Positions 36,150 to 44,375 of a DNA stretch of 48,802 nucleotides are shown here, piece by piece; the first letter of the stretch is position 1, and each line of letters begins with the position of its first letter. Source of the stretch: an uncultured Prevotella sp. Its GTDB lineage: Bacteria; Bacteroidota; Bacteroidia; Bacteroidales; Bacteroidaceae. Both the position numbers and the translations under genes were made by a program. A model generated the notes under the pieces. It saw only the letters and a program-made list of their open reading frames with translations, was not told where the DNA came from and searched no databases. The stretch is taken from the NCBI GenBank assembly GCA_900314455.1, contig OMVI01000108.1, positions 1 through 48,802 of the forward strand, written 5' to 3'.

Positions 36150-36415
36150 ATTCGTTACATTTGTTTTCGTAGCTGATAATCATGTAGAACGGAGGGCTAT
36201 CGCTCGTCTTCAGGAAGTCGATTGTTTCTTGTTTTTCGTGCAAAAGATTGCGTGTTGAAATGTCATCGCTTGTGCCTTGCGATGCCGTCGCTTATGTTCC
36301 GCATTGTCAAAGCTAAACTTTCGTCTTGGTTTTTAATTTATTTTTGCGAGAAAAATAAATTAAAAACGAAGGAAAAATAAATTAAAAACCAGACAAAAAT
36401 AAATTAAAAACCAAT
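36150..36415 (-). repeat. AT-rich composite element, family C, copy 3
   Basis: In reverse orientation this copy repeats the right-hand segments of copy 1: GCACGAAAAACAAGAAACAA, GCGATAGCCCTCCG and GATTATCAGC read on the minus strand. It ends in the AT block with 20-bp outer inverted repeats (36326-36345 and 36395-36414) and a 49-bp interior. The interior has the same plus-strand orientation as copy 1 although the flanks are reversed. It fills most of the 572-bp gap 35946-36517. The remaining DNA has two loose GCACGAAA motifs (about 35972 and 36012) and no gene. Confidence 0.75.
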
Positions 36416-36517
36416 CTGAAATCTATCCTTTTGAGTTCCAATAGCTTAGCTGCGGCAAGGTGAGGGCTAAGACAAGCAAGGCTTATCACTTGGGCTTGGA
36501 GAGGAAAAATTTTCCTT

Positions 36518-37798
36518 TCACTCAACCACCAGCGTAGTTATTTTGTCCTCCTGGAATATGTCCTGCGCCACATCCTGCAACTGCTGGGGCGTGAGGGCAT
36601 CAATGCGCTGGAACAATTTGTTGATGTCCTTCTCCCAGCCATAGTGCAGATATGACTTTGCGAAGTCGATGGCGAAGTTCTCACGGTTGTCACATGCGAT
36701 GCCTATCTGTCCCTTTATCTGAAGCTTTGCAGCATTTATCTCCTCCTCAGTGAGGCGTTTTTCCATTGCTTTGTCAAGCTCCTGGCGAGTCAGTTTCAGG
36801 CATTTGTCGACATCCTTTGGGTCACAACCGAAGTAAACACCCCACAATCCGGTAGTCGCATAGTTGACCATCATGCTCTCTACGGTGTACACCAGTCCGT
36901 GGCTTTCACGCAAGTTGAGGTTCAGCCGTGCGTTCATTCCCGGTCCACCGATGATGTTGTTGAGTAGGTAAAGTGCAATCCGGCGGTCGTCGTCGACACC
37001 GTAAGCCTGCGTTCCAAGCATCACGTGGGCCTGGTGGGTGTCCTTTTGGACCTTAAAGAAACCGCCCTTGGCACCTCGGGGTAACCCACCCCTGTCCCCT
37101 CCCGTACGGGAGAGGGATTGATTACCTTTGCAATCAGTGCTTGGATGTGGCTCAATAGCCTTCAAGGTGTCTAAACATCCCCTCCATTCGGAGGGGCTTG
37201 GGGAGGCCTTGACTTGTAGGTCACGCCCGCCATATACAAAGAACACGACATTGTCGGGACGGTAATACTGCCTCGTAAACCTTAGGGCGTCAGCCGTCTT
37301 GAAAGCCCGGACACGCTCGGATGTCCCCAGAATGTTATGCCCCAGCGGTGTTCCGCGGAAGATAATGTTCTCGAATTCATCGTAGATAAGCTCCGAAGGT
37401 GAGTCGTTGTACGACTCTATCTCGTCGCAGATGACCTCCACCTCCTTGTCAATCTCCGTCTGCGGGTACGTGCTATGGAACACAATGTCAGCCAGGAGGT
37501 CGACGGCGCGTGGCAGATACTCCTTTAATATAGCCGCATAGTACACCGTGTCGGTCTTTGTCGTGAACGCATTGAGCTCTCCTCCGACACTTTCGAGGCT
37601 GTTGATGATGTCGAGCGAATTGCGGCGTGCCGTCCCCTTGAACGTCGTATGTTCGCAGAAGTGAGCCAGTCCCTCACAGTCGGGTGCCTCGTCGGCAGCT
37701 CCTGCGTTGACGGCAAAGCCACAGTAGACCACCGGCGATGCCGAAGGCAGTTGTATTATACGCAGCCCGTTGGGCAGTGTTGTCGTGTTGTATTTCAT
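36518..37798 (-). CDS. M16 family zinc peptidase with two repeat elements in a loop
   Basis: The 426-residue protein begins MKYNTTTLPNGLRIIQLPSA. The inverted zinc motif HFCEH is at 46-50, and the third ligand Glu is expected in the EVEVICDEIESYNDSPSELI segment (about 119-138). The second half has KDTHQAHVMLG (about 252-262), NNIIGGPGMNARLNLNLRES (about 277-296) and the LVYTVES strand. It has no signal peptide and is probably cytosolic. Between the VVFFVYG strand and KDTHQAH, where relatives have a helix, the sequence KASPSPSEWRGCLD and GNQSLSRTGGDRGG is encoded by two family B-type repeats. The active-site half is intact. The frame is open to an ATG at 37867, but the promoter at 37805-37835 rules that start out. 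Confidence 0.88.
   Translation of the reverse strand: MKYNTTTLPNGLRIIQLPSASPVVYCGFAVNAGAADEAPDCEGLAHFCEHTTFKGTARRNSLDIINSLESVGGELNAFTTKTDTVYYAAILKEYLPRAVDLLADIVFHSTYPQTEIDKEVEVICDEIESYNDSPSELIYDEFENIIFRGTPLGHNILGTSERVRAFKTADALRFTRQYYRPDNVVFFVYGGRDLQVKASPSPSEWRGCLDTLKAIEPHPSTDCKGNQSLSRTGGDRGGLPRGAKGGFFKVQKDTHQAHVMLGTQAYGVDDDRRIALYLLNNIIGGPGMNARLNLNLRESHGLVYTVESMMVNYATTGLWGVYFGCDPKDVDKCLKLTRQELDKAMEKRLTEEEINAAKLQIKGQIGIACDNRENFAIDFAKSYLHYGWEKDINKLFQRIDALTPQQLQDVAQDIFQEDKITTLVVE
37079..37127 (-). repeat. Palindromic element, family B variant, inside the M16 gene (second unit)
   Basis: Read with the gene: GGTAATCAATCCCTCTCCCG, TACGGGAGGGGACAGGGGTG, GGTTACC. The left flank GGTAATCAA is shared with the NUDIX-gene copy. 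In frame, it encodes GNQSLSRTGGDRGGLP. Confidence 0.75.
37173..37209 (+). repeat. Palindromic element, family B, inside the M16 gene (first unit)
   Basis: AAACATCCCCTCCATTCGG then AGGGGCTTGGGGAGGCC, a perfect consensus copy. The gene reads it from the opposite strand as KASPSPSEWRGCL, a different peptide from that in coaD. Confidence 0.8.
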
Positions 37799-37804
37799 GA
37801 TATG

Positions 37805-37835
37805 CAAAAATACGGGTTTACAAAGAAATAACAAA
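37805..37835 (-). promoter_or_regulatory. Promoter of the M16 gene, implying a leaderless message
   Basis: On the minus strand TTTTG (37836-37832) and TATTTTTG (37812-37805) are separated by 19 nt. The -7 box ends only 6 nt before the ATG at 37798, so transcription should start at or within a few bases of the start codon. Confidence 0.55.
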
Positions 37836-37874
37836 ATAAAATTATTGTTCTTTTCTGATTTGCTCAAAAAACCG

Positions 37875-37882
37875 TACTTTTG
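37875..37882 (+). promoter_or_regulatory. -7 promoter element of the PfkB gene
   Basis: TACTTTTG lies 30 nt before the ATG at 37913 and excludes the upstream in-frame start at 37880. Confidence 0.55.
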
Positions 37883-37912
37883 TACTTGTCAATTGTAAAT
37901 AGCAAATCCGTT

Positions 37913-38848
37913 ATGAGGAAAGTAATAGGTATAGGAGAAACAGTTCTCGATATAATATTTAAGAATGAAAAGCCAATCAATGCCGTCCCCGGCGGCTCAA
38001 CGTACAATGCCATTATCTCGTTGGCACGCAGCGGCGTTGAGACATCGTTCATCTCGGAGGCGGGCAACGACCGCGTAGGCGAGCATATCATCCAGTTCCT
38101 GAAGGACAACGGCGCCGATGCAAGCCACGTCAGTGTCTTCCCGGGCTCCAAGTCGCCCTTGTCACTAGCGTTCCTCGACGACAACAACGATGCCGAATAT
38201 ATCTTCTACAAGGACCATCCGCATGATAGGCTCGACTTCGTGTACCCCGATGTGCAGCCCGACGATATCATCATCTTCGGCTCTTTCTATGCATTGAACC
38301 CAGTGATACGCCCGCAGGTGGTGGCATTCCTCGACTATGCGAAGAGCCACGGTGCTATACTGTATTATGATGTGAACTTCCGTGCGGCGCATAAGACCGA
38401 CGTTATGAAGATAACCCCGAACCTTCTCGAGAACCTCGACTATGCCGACATCGTCCGCGGAAGCCATGAGGACTTCAAGGCGCTGTACAATATCGACGAC
38501 GCCGAGAAGGTCTACAATGCCGAAATATCATTCTACAGCAAGCGATTCATATATACCTGCGGTGCCGGCGACGTGCGCGTCTTCTCCGACAATGGCTTCC
38601 GCAAGGACTATCCTGTGGCTGCCAGCGACACCGTCTCTACCATTGGCGCCGGCGACAACTTCAATGCCGGCTTCGTATATGGGCTCATCCGTAACAATAT
38701 TACACGCCAGATGCTCGAAAGCGGACTGACGGAAAGCCAGTGGGACAACATCATCAGCTATGCATTGGCTTTCTCCGCCGACTGCTGCCGCGACATTTAC
38801 AACTACGTAAGCAAGGATTTTGGCGAGAAGATGAAGGCTCAGAAGTAA
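37913..38848 (+). CDS. PfkB-family sugar kinase
   Basis: The 311-residue ribokinase-fold enzyme phosphorylates a sugar or related alcohol with ATP. The N-terminal substrate motif is VPGGSTYNAIISLARSG (about residues 26-42). The C-terminal ATP/anion-hole motif is SDTVSTIGAGDNFNAGFVYG (about 239-258), where Asp in GAGDNF is the catalytic base; relatives have DTTGAGD, so the first half is altered. The sugar cannot be read from sequence; fructokinase is the usual database label. The gene is divergent from the M16 gene and is followed by an independent promoter. Confidence 0.85.
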   Translation: MRKVIGIGETVLDIIFKNEKPINAVPGGSTYNAIISLARSGVETSFISEAGNDRVGEHIIQFLKDNGADASHVSVFPGSKSPLSLAFLDDNNDAEYIFYKDHPHDRLDFVYPDVQPDDIIIFGSFYALNPVIRPQVVAFLDYAKSHGAILYYDVNFRAAHKTDVMKITPNLLENLDYADIVRGSHEDFKALYNIDDAEKVYNAEISFYSKRFIYTCGAGDVRVFSDNGFRKDYPVAASDTVSTIGAGDNFNAGFVYGLIRNNITRQMLESGLTESQWDNIISYALAFSADCCRDIYNYVSKDFGEKMKAQK

Positions 38849-38937
38849 TTGTGAAGACTGCCAACGCCATTGCCGAGGCAGCCAGAGGCAAACCTGTTAA
38901 ACATTGTTTTTCCTGTTCGTATCTAAGAAATAATATT

Positions 38938-38945
38938 TAATTTTG
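38938..38945 (+). promoter_or_regulatory. -7 promoter element of the His/Cys-rich protein gene
   Basis: TAATTTTG ends 5 nt before the GTG at 38951, so the transcript would start at the start codon or nearly so. Confidence 0.5.
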
Positions 38946-38950
38946 CCGTC

Positions 38951-39304
38951 GTGAAGAAGATTGAAAGGAAACGCCAATGGTATTCACGGCTATTGCTGTG
39001 CATCTTCATTCCGATGCTTCTGCTTGCCTCTGTGCATGTCCACCAGCCATCGGAAAGCACTACCATTGACTGTTATGCCTGCCAGCATCACATACATCAT
39101 GACGGGCACCTTTCGACTACTACATTTTCGATAGACAACTGTCTGCTTTGTCACTTCCTGACAACGCCGTTTGTCGCAGCTGCGGCTGTTGCTATTGTTC
39201 TTTCGGCATACATTGTTGTCAAGGCAAACAGACGTTGCTGTGACCGCATCATGGTAGCTTGCCATGATGCAATAAGGCTCCGCGCTCCTCCGGTTTGTGG
39301 TTAA
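38951..39304 (+). CDS. Small His/Cys-rich membrane protein next to a TonB receptor
   Basis: The 117-residue product uses a GTG start. It has a basic N-terminus and one hydrophobic segment (LLLCIFIPMLLLASV, about 14-28), then a metal-ligand-rich stretch: HVHQP, CYACQHHIHHDGH (about 41-53) and CLLCHF (about 64-69). A second hydrophobic segment (about 73-92) and a polar tail with more Cys follow. The CxxC pairs and His cluster lie between the two hydrophobic segments, so they probably face the periplasm. I do not recognise a named family. The next gene, 50 bp away on the same strand, encodes a TonB receptor, so a role in metal handling at the envelope is the best guess. An internal ATG (residue 22) would lose the signal region. 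Confidence 0.65.
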   Translation: MKKIERKRQWYSRLLLCIFIPMLLLASVHVHQPSESTTIDCYACQHHIHHDGHLSTTTFSIDNCLLCHFLTTPFVAAAAVAIVLSAYIVVKANRRCCDRIMVACHDAIRLRAPPVCG

Positions 39305-39354
39305 CTCATATCTTTTATTTATTCATCCTACAAACCGAAAAATAACACACAATA

Positions 39355-41625
39355 ATGAACAGAATATCATTGGTTCTGCTCATGATGCTCGTGTGTACGG
39401 GCGTTATGGCAGATTCGCTGACGGGCGACGGCTCGCTTAGCGGCAAGGTGACCGACAAGCGGAGCGGAGAAGCACTTGCCGGGGTGACCATTTACTTCCC
39501 AAGTCTATCCACAGGGACCGTCACCGACATCGACGGAAACTACACAATATCAAATCTTCCCAACAAAAAAGTCGACATACAGGTAAGCTACGTGGGTCAT
39601 AAGACTATTGTTAAGACAATCGACCTCAGTACTACCAACAAGTTGGACTTCTCCTTGGAGGAGAGCGACGCCCAGATTAACGAAGTTGTCGTGACAGGCC
39701 TTACCGGCAAATCTCTTGCTAAGGACTCCCCGACACCATTGTCGGTAGTGTCGTCGGCAATGCTTCGCTCAACTGCATCGTCGAACATTATTGATGCCAT
39801 AAGTCTCCAGCCGGGTATATCGCAGGTAACGACGGGAGGCGGAATCTCCAAGCCTGTCATTCGTGGACTTGGCTTCAACCGTGTCGTCGTGGTAAATGAC
39901 GGAGTGCGCCAGGAGGGCAACCAGTGGGGCTCGGAGCATGGTGTCGAGATTGACCCGCAAAGTATCTCGTCGGCAGAAATCCTCAAAGGCCCTGCCTCAC
40001 TTATGTATGGAAGCGACGCAATGGCAGGTGTCATCATCTTTCACGACGAGGTTTTGCCTCCGCTGGGGAAGGTTCAGGGTAATGTTTCGTCAGAGTATCA
40101 GACCAACAACGGGCTCTTCGGCTATTCAGTCAATATGAAGGGCAACAACAAAGGCATTGTATGGAGTGGCCGTTGGTCAGACAAGATGGCTCACGCCTAT
40201 AAGAACAGCTCCGACCAGTACGTTCTCGGCTCGCAGTATCGTGAGCGGGCAGCACAGGGACTTGTAGGTTTGAACCGCAAATGGGGCTACAGTCACCTCA
40301 CACTAAGCTATTACCACATCACCCCAGGCATTGTTGAGGGCGAGCGTGGATACAGCCACAGCTATGGCAAAAGTCTGCCTTTCCAGCAGGTACATCACTA
40401 TAAAGCAGTCAGCAATAATACATTCTTCATTGGCGACGGAACCCTTCAGGCGATCGTAGCCTATCAGCAGAACCGCCGCCAGGAGTACGAGGAGAGTCCC
40501 AAGGAGCCCGGACTGGACTTCATGTTACATACTGTCAACTACGACTTGAGGTACAAACTCCCCGTTACAAGTCAACTGAACATTGCCGCCGGAACAGGAG
40601 GCATGTGGCAACGGTCGCTCAATAAAGGCGATGAATATCTCATTCCCGCTTATCAGCTCTTCGACATAGGAGGCTTCGGAACCGTTTCCTACAACACCGG
40701 AAGGCTGTCGCTCAGTGGCGGTATTCGTGTCGACAACCGCCATCTCCACAGCTTTGCCCTCGATGATAAGTTCTCGAAGTTCAGCCGGAGCTTCACCGGA
40801 GTGACGGGAAGCCTTGGCGCCGTGTATGCCATCAACGACAATATGAATCTCCGTCTCAACGTTGCGCGCGGCTTCCGGGCGCCGAATCTCAGTGAGCTGG
40901 CTTCCAACGGAGTTCATGAAGGCACAGTGGAGTACGGGCTGGGAAGCCACGACTTGCACCCCGAATACAGTTGGCAGACCGATTTGGGATGGGATTTCAC
41001 GTCGCCGGTGCTCACCGCCCAGCTCTCGCTCTTCGCCAATTTCATCGACAATTATATCTTTACGCATAAGCTCGACGGAGTTAAGACCGGCGGATATGAC
41101 ACCTATCAGTATACGCAAGGTGACGCGCGGCTGCTCGGAGGTGAGGCATCGATAGACTGGCACCCGGTGGAGCGCTTGCATTTTGCCAATTCGTTCTCCT
41201 ACGTTAACAGTGTCCAGCTCCATCAGAGCCGTGATGCCAAGTATCTGCCGCTGACTCCTGCGCCACGATGGACATCCGACTTGCGTTACGACTTGGTACG
41301 TGACGGTAGGACAATCAACAATACCTACGTTGCCTTGCAGATGGAATGCGACCTCCGTCAGAACCATTTCTATGCCGTCAACGGTACAGAGACCGCCACG
41401 CCTTCATACACTCTGTGGGGAGCCTCGGCAGGAACCGATTTCCGTGTGCATGGCAAGAAGGTCGCTTCGCTCTTCCTTTCGTGCAACAATATCTTCGACA
41501 AAGCATATCAAAGCCATCTTAGCCGGCTGAAGTATCTTGACGTCAACCCGGCGAACGGACGCCGTGGCATCTTCAATATGGGACGCAACTTCTCAATAAA
41601 ACTGCAAGTTCCAGTTGAGATATAA
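39355..41625 (+). CDS. TonB-dependent outer-membrane receptor
   Basis: The 756-residue protein has a signal peptide (SLVLLMMLVCTGVMADS), a CarboxypepD_reg-like domain (SGKVTDKRSGEALAGVTIYF to about residue 100), a plug domain (TPLSVVSSAMLRSTAS, PVIRGLGFNRVVVVNDGVRQ, GPASLMYGSDAMAGVI, about 120-230) and a 22-strand barrel ending in FSIKLQVPVEI. The plug segment EGNQWGSEHGVEIDPQSISS resembles Bacteroidetes receptors assigned to metal or siderophore uptake rather than SusC glycan importers, and there is no SusD partner. The preceding gene encodes a His/Cys-rich membrane protein. Substrate is inferred from that neighbour only; cobalamin or another siderophore is also possible, though no riboswitch is present. 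Confidence 0.9.
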   Translation: MNRISLVLLMMLVCTGVMADSLTGDGSLSGKVTDKRSGEALAGVTIYFPSLSTGTVTDIDGNYTISNLPNKKVDIQVSYVGHKTIVKTIDLSTTNKLDFSLEESDAQINEVVVTGLTGKSLAKDSPTPLSVVSSAMLRSTASSNIIDAISLQPGISQVTTGGGISKPVIRGLGFNRVVVVNDGVRQEGNQWGSEHGVEIDPQSISSAEILKGPASLMYGSDAMAGVIIFHDEVLPPLGKVQGNVSSEYQTNNGLFGYSVNMKGNNKGIVWSGRWSDKMAHAYKNSSDQYVLGSQYRERAAQGLVGLNRKWGYSHLTLSYYHITPGIVEGERGYSHSYGKSLPFQQVHHYKAVSNNTFFIGDGTLQAIVAYQQNRRQEYEESPKEPGLDFMLHTVNYDLRYKLPVTSQLNIAAGTGGMWQRSLNKGDEYLIPAYQLFDIGGFGTVSYNTGRLSLSGGIRVDNRHLHSFALDDKFSKFSRSFTGVTGSLGAVYAINDNMNLRLNVARGFRAPNLSELASNGVHEGTVEYGLGSHDLHPEYSWQTDLGWDFTSPVLTAQLSLFANFIDNYIFTHKLDGVKTGGYDTYQYTQGDARLLGGEASIDWHPVERLHFANSFSYVNSVQLHQSRDAKYLPLTPAPRWTSDLRYDLVRDGRTINNTYVALQMECDLRQNHFYAVNGTETATPSYTLWGASAGTDFRVHGKKVASLFLSCNNIFDKAYQSHLSRLKYLDVNPANGRRGIFNMGRNFSIKLQVPVEI

Positions 41626-41735
41626 CCAGCACCGGACTTTACGCACAGAAGCTTGCGGAAGCGGGTTTCGTAACAATCGTAATTTAAGAGCAACGCTTAA
41701 GTAATTTAACGACAATACTGAAGTAATTCAAATAA

Positions 41736-41815
41736 GGGTTCTGTAACGAATGAACCCACAGGAGGCAGTTTCCAAGAAAGAAACTGCCTTTTTTCGTTTT
41801 AATATCGTAACTTTG
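41736..41815 (+). promoter_or_regulatory. Terminator-promoter cassette, copy 1 (before the Y-family polymerase)
   Basis: In order: inverted repeat GGGTTC/GAACCC (41736-41757), a 10-bp terminator stem AGGCAGTTTC/GAAACTGCCT with 7-nt loop and T-run (41763-41795), then TAACTTTG (41808-41815) 20 nt before the polymerase ATG. The same series recurs at 45726-45821. It ends transcription from the TonB operon and starts the polymerase operon. Confidence 0.7.
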
Positions 41816-41835
41816 CAGAAACCAAATTCGCTGTA

Positions 41836-43356
41836 ATGGCAAAGGATAAGCAACGGACATACATAGCCATCGACTTGAAGAGCTTCTACAGCTCGGTGGA
41901 ATGCGCCGCCAGAGGTCTTGACCCTCTGACGACCAACCTTGTCGTTGCTGATGTTAGCCGAACGGAGAAGACTATCTGCCTTGCAGTGTCTCCATCGTTG
42001 AAAGCTTACGGTCTTGGAGGTCGTGCGCGGTTGTTTGAAGTTGTGGAGAAGATGAAGGAAATCAATGCGATGAGAAGCAAGCGCATTGGTTACAGACCCT
42101 TTACGGGGAAGTCTTATTCTTCAATAGAGCTCGAACAGCATCCGGAAAGGGAAGCTGACTACATTGCCGCGACACCTCGCATGGCGAAATACATTGAGGT
42201 TAGCAGTCAGATATATGGCATTTACCTTAAGTATATTGCCCCCGAGGACATACACGTTTACAGCATTGACGAGATATTTGCTGACGTTACCGACTATCTT
42301 CCTTCGTATGGCATCACGGCTCATGAGCTTGTCATGAACATGATTCAGGACGTTCTCAAGCAGACCGGCATAACTGCGACGGGCGGAATAGGCACGAATC
42401 TGTATCTCTGCAAGGTCGCAATGGACGTTCTGGCGAAACATATTCCCGCCGATAAGGACGGAGTTCGCATTGCCGAACTTGACGAGATGAGCTATCGCAG
42501 ACTACTTTGGGACCACAAACCGCTCACCGACTTCTGGCGCTTCGGTCGTGGAATTGTAAACCGTCTCGAAGCTATCGGAGTTGATACGATGGGTAAGCTG
42601 GCACGTTTGTCGCTCGAACGCGAGGGATGGATGTACAAAGTGTTTGGCGTAAACGCAGAGTTGATAATCGACCATGCCTGGGGTTACGAGCCCGTAACTA
42701 TGCGGGACATTAAGATTTACAAGCCTGAAGTCAATTCGTTGGGCAGCGGCCAAGTGCTGCAATGCGCCTATACCTTCGCCAACGCCAGGGTCGTGGTTCG
42801 TGAAATGGCTGACACGCTGGCATTGGATATGCTCGACAAGCATGTCGTTGGCGACCAGATAGTTCTGAATGTTGGTTATGACCGAGAGAGTCTCACAGAT
42901 GCTAAGATTCGAAATCAATACAATGGAGAAGTCTCCGTTGACTGGTACGGCCGCAGAGTTCCGAAATCGGCCCGCGGCTCCATAAACCTTGAACGTCCGA
43001 CGTCGTCATCGAAGATTATCATAAGTGCCGTAACAGAGCTGTTCGACAGAATTGTTAATCCGGTACTCCTCATCAGACGGCTTAACGTTACTGCTGCCCA
43101 CGTAATCAGCGAGGAGCAGGCAGAGCACGAACGCAGGCGAAATCCGGTTCAGCTGGACCTCTTCACTGATTATGAACAAGAGAAAGCCGAAGAGGAAAAG
43201 ACCGACGAGGCACTTGCGAAGGAGCGCCGTTTGCAGGAGGCAACTTTGAAAATAAAGAAGGAATTCGGCAAAAACTCATTGCTCCGGGGGCTTAACTTCG
43301 CTGACGGTGCAACGCAAAAGGAGCGGAACAATCAGATTGGAGGACACCGGGCGTAA
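41836..43356 (+). CDS. Y-family translesion DNA polymerase (UmuC/UvrX type)
   Basis: The 506-residue polymerase has the N-terminal catalytic Asp in YIAIDLKSFYSSVECAARGL (about residues 9-28) and the second acidic pair in VYSIDEIFADVTDYLP (about 139-154). A helix-hairpin region with FWRFGRGIVNRLEAIGVDTM and a little-finger domain follow. PVQLDLFTDYEQ (about 435) contains QLDLF, a consensus sliding-clamp binding motif. The C-terminal 50 residues are highly charged. It differs from DinB (shorter, about 350-360 residues) and resembles the Bacillus UvrX/YqjW group, whose genes sit with yolD. A YolD-like gene follows 26 bp downstream, as in those operons. Bypass of lesions and damage mutagenesis are the likely roles. 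No LexA box was recognised. Confidence 0.9.
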   Translation: MAKDKQRTYIAIDLKSFYSSVECAARGLDPLTTNLVVADVSRTEKTICLAVSPSLKAYGLGGRARLFEVVEKMKEINAMRSKRIGYRPFTGKSYSSIELEQHPEREADYIAATPRMAKYIEVSSQIYGIYLKYIAPEDIHVYSIDEIFADVTDYLPSYGITAHELVMNMIQDVLKQTGITATGGIGTNLYLCKVAMDVLAKHIPADKDGVRIAELDEMSYRRLLWDHKPLTDFWRFGRGIVNRLEAIGVDTMGKLARLSLEREGWMYKVFGVNAELIIDHAWGYEPVTMRDIKIYKPEVNSLGSGQVLQCAYTFANARVVVREMADTLALDMLDKHVVGDQIVLNVGYDRESLTDAKIRNQYNGEVSVDWYGRRVPKSARGSINLERPTSSSKIIISAVTELFDRIVNPVLLIRRLNVTAAHVISEEQAEHERRRNPVQLDLFTDYEQEKAEEEKTDEALAKERRLQEATLKIKKEFGKNSLLRGLNFADGATQKERNNQIGGHRA

Positions 43357-43382
43357 AGAGATGGATATAAAAGAAATGAATT

Positions 43383-43580
43383 ATGGGAAAATACGACGAT
43401 ATAATTCACTTGCCACACCCTGAGCCCAAGAACCACACGCGCATGCCAATGCACAAGCGGGCGGCCCAGTTTGCACCCTTCGCAGCTCTCTCCGGTTACG
43501 AGAAAGCTATAAAGGAGGCTCAGCGGAAGCAGGAGGAAGCGGTCAGAAAGAAGGACGCCCCAGTTGAGCCGGAATACTAA
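43383..43580 (+). CDS. YolD-like protein, probable partner of the Y-family polymerase
   Basis: The 65-residue protein carries the short conserved segment HKRAAQFAPFAALSGYEKAI (residues 25-44), the core of the YolD-like family (F/W-APFxAL). The rest is charged and probably disordered (KEAQRKQEEAVRKKDAPVEP). YolD-like proteins are encoded next to UvrX/UmuC-type polymerases and are proposed to substitute for UmuD as a polymerase accessory. It lies 26 bp after the polymerase stop on the same strand. The family is recognised from this motif and context; the biochemical role remains inferred. Confidence 0.75.
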   Translation: MGKYDDIIHLPHPEPKNHTRMPMHKRAAQFAPFAALSGYEKAIKEAQRKQEEAVRKKDAPVEPEY

Positions 43581-43630
43581 AGTCTATAGTAAACAAACGG
43601 CATAGAGTGTAATAGAATAAAGCTATCATT

Positions 43631-44260
43631 ATGGATAAAGAAAAGAACAAGGAGGAATTTGAAGAGCTTCTGCGCTCGACGAAGCGCGAAGGCATTGACT
43701 ACGTAATAGGTGACTTGGAACACGACGGCTTCTTTGAGGCACCGGCATCAGCAGGACACCACCTCAACGTTGAAGGTGGACTGTGTCAGCATAGCCTTAA
43801 CGTCTGTCATGCAGCACTGATGGTATGGGACGGTCTCAAAAAGCTCGACCCCGCATCGGTGAACGACGTGAAGCGTGAAAGCGTCATCATCGCATCTCTG
43901 CTGCATGATGTCTGCAAGACAGACATCTACCACCGCACTGTAAAGCGCCGCAAGAACAAGACCACCGGAATGTGGGAGGACTCCGAAGGCTACTCCATCA
44001 GCTACAAGAAGTTCCCAATGGGACACGGCGAAAAGTCCGTCATACAATTGCTTCTTTCAGGTTTAGCTCTCCAGGACGACGAGATGCTTGCCATCAGATG
44101 GCACATGGGAGCCTTCGGACTCAACTTCAACTCATACGAGGACGAACGTTGCTACGACACCGCACGGCTCGAATATCCCCTCTGTGCAATTGTTCAGTGT
44201 GCCGACAGTCTTGCCGCAGCAGTAATAGAGACTACAAGCGAGGAAATCGACGAGCTCTAA
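43631..44260 (+). CDS. HD-domain hydrolase
   Basis: The 209-residue protein shows a metal-binding HD arrangement: a His in LCQHSLNVCHAAL (about residues 52-64), the HD pair in SLLHDVCKTD (about 92-101), then HMGAFG (about 157-162) and an Asp in VQCADSLAAAV (about 188-198). This pattern, with the intermediate HGEKSVIQLLL, matches the YhaM-like and other HD phosphohydrolases that act on nucleotides or RNA ends. Substrate unknown. It is 50 bp downstream of the yolD-like gene on the same strand, so it probably belongs to the polymerase operon and might cleanse a nucleotide pool or process nucleic acid after damage. Confidence 0.8.
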   Translation: MDKEKNKEEFEELLRSTKREGIDYVIGDLEHDGFFEAPASAGHHLNVEGGLCQHSLNVCHAALMVWDGLKKLDPASVNDVKRESVIIASLLHDVCKTDIYHRTVKRRKNKTTGMWEDSEGYSISYKKFPMGHGEKSVIQLLLSGLALQDDEMLAIRWHMGAFGLNFNSYEDERCYDTARLEYPLCAIVQCADSLAAAVIETTSEEIDEL

Positions 44261-44344
44261 GTAGTAGTTTAGCAGGGCTATATTATCAGTAATCGATGTA
44301 AGAACAGAAGTAAAAAAGATAAAGGGCCATCGAATAAAACCCAG

Positions 44345-44352
44345 TACCTTTG
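44345..44352 (+). promoter_or_regulatory. -7 promoter element upstream of a short ORF
   Basis: TACCTTTG lies 23 nt before the ATG at 44376, in the same arrangement as real genes of the window, although no full-length gene follows. Confidence 0.45.
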
Positions 44353-44375
44353 CACCAAGTTAAAAACAAAAGACA

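Noticed and set aside
38849-39354. Cobalamin or other riboswitch before the TonB receptor
   Set aside because: The gaps are short (102 and 50 bp), and no B12-box-like sequence was recognised.
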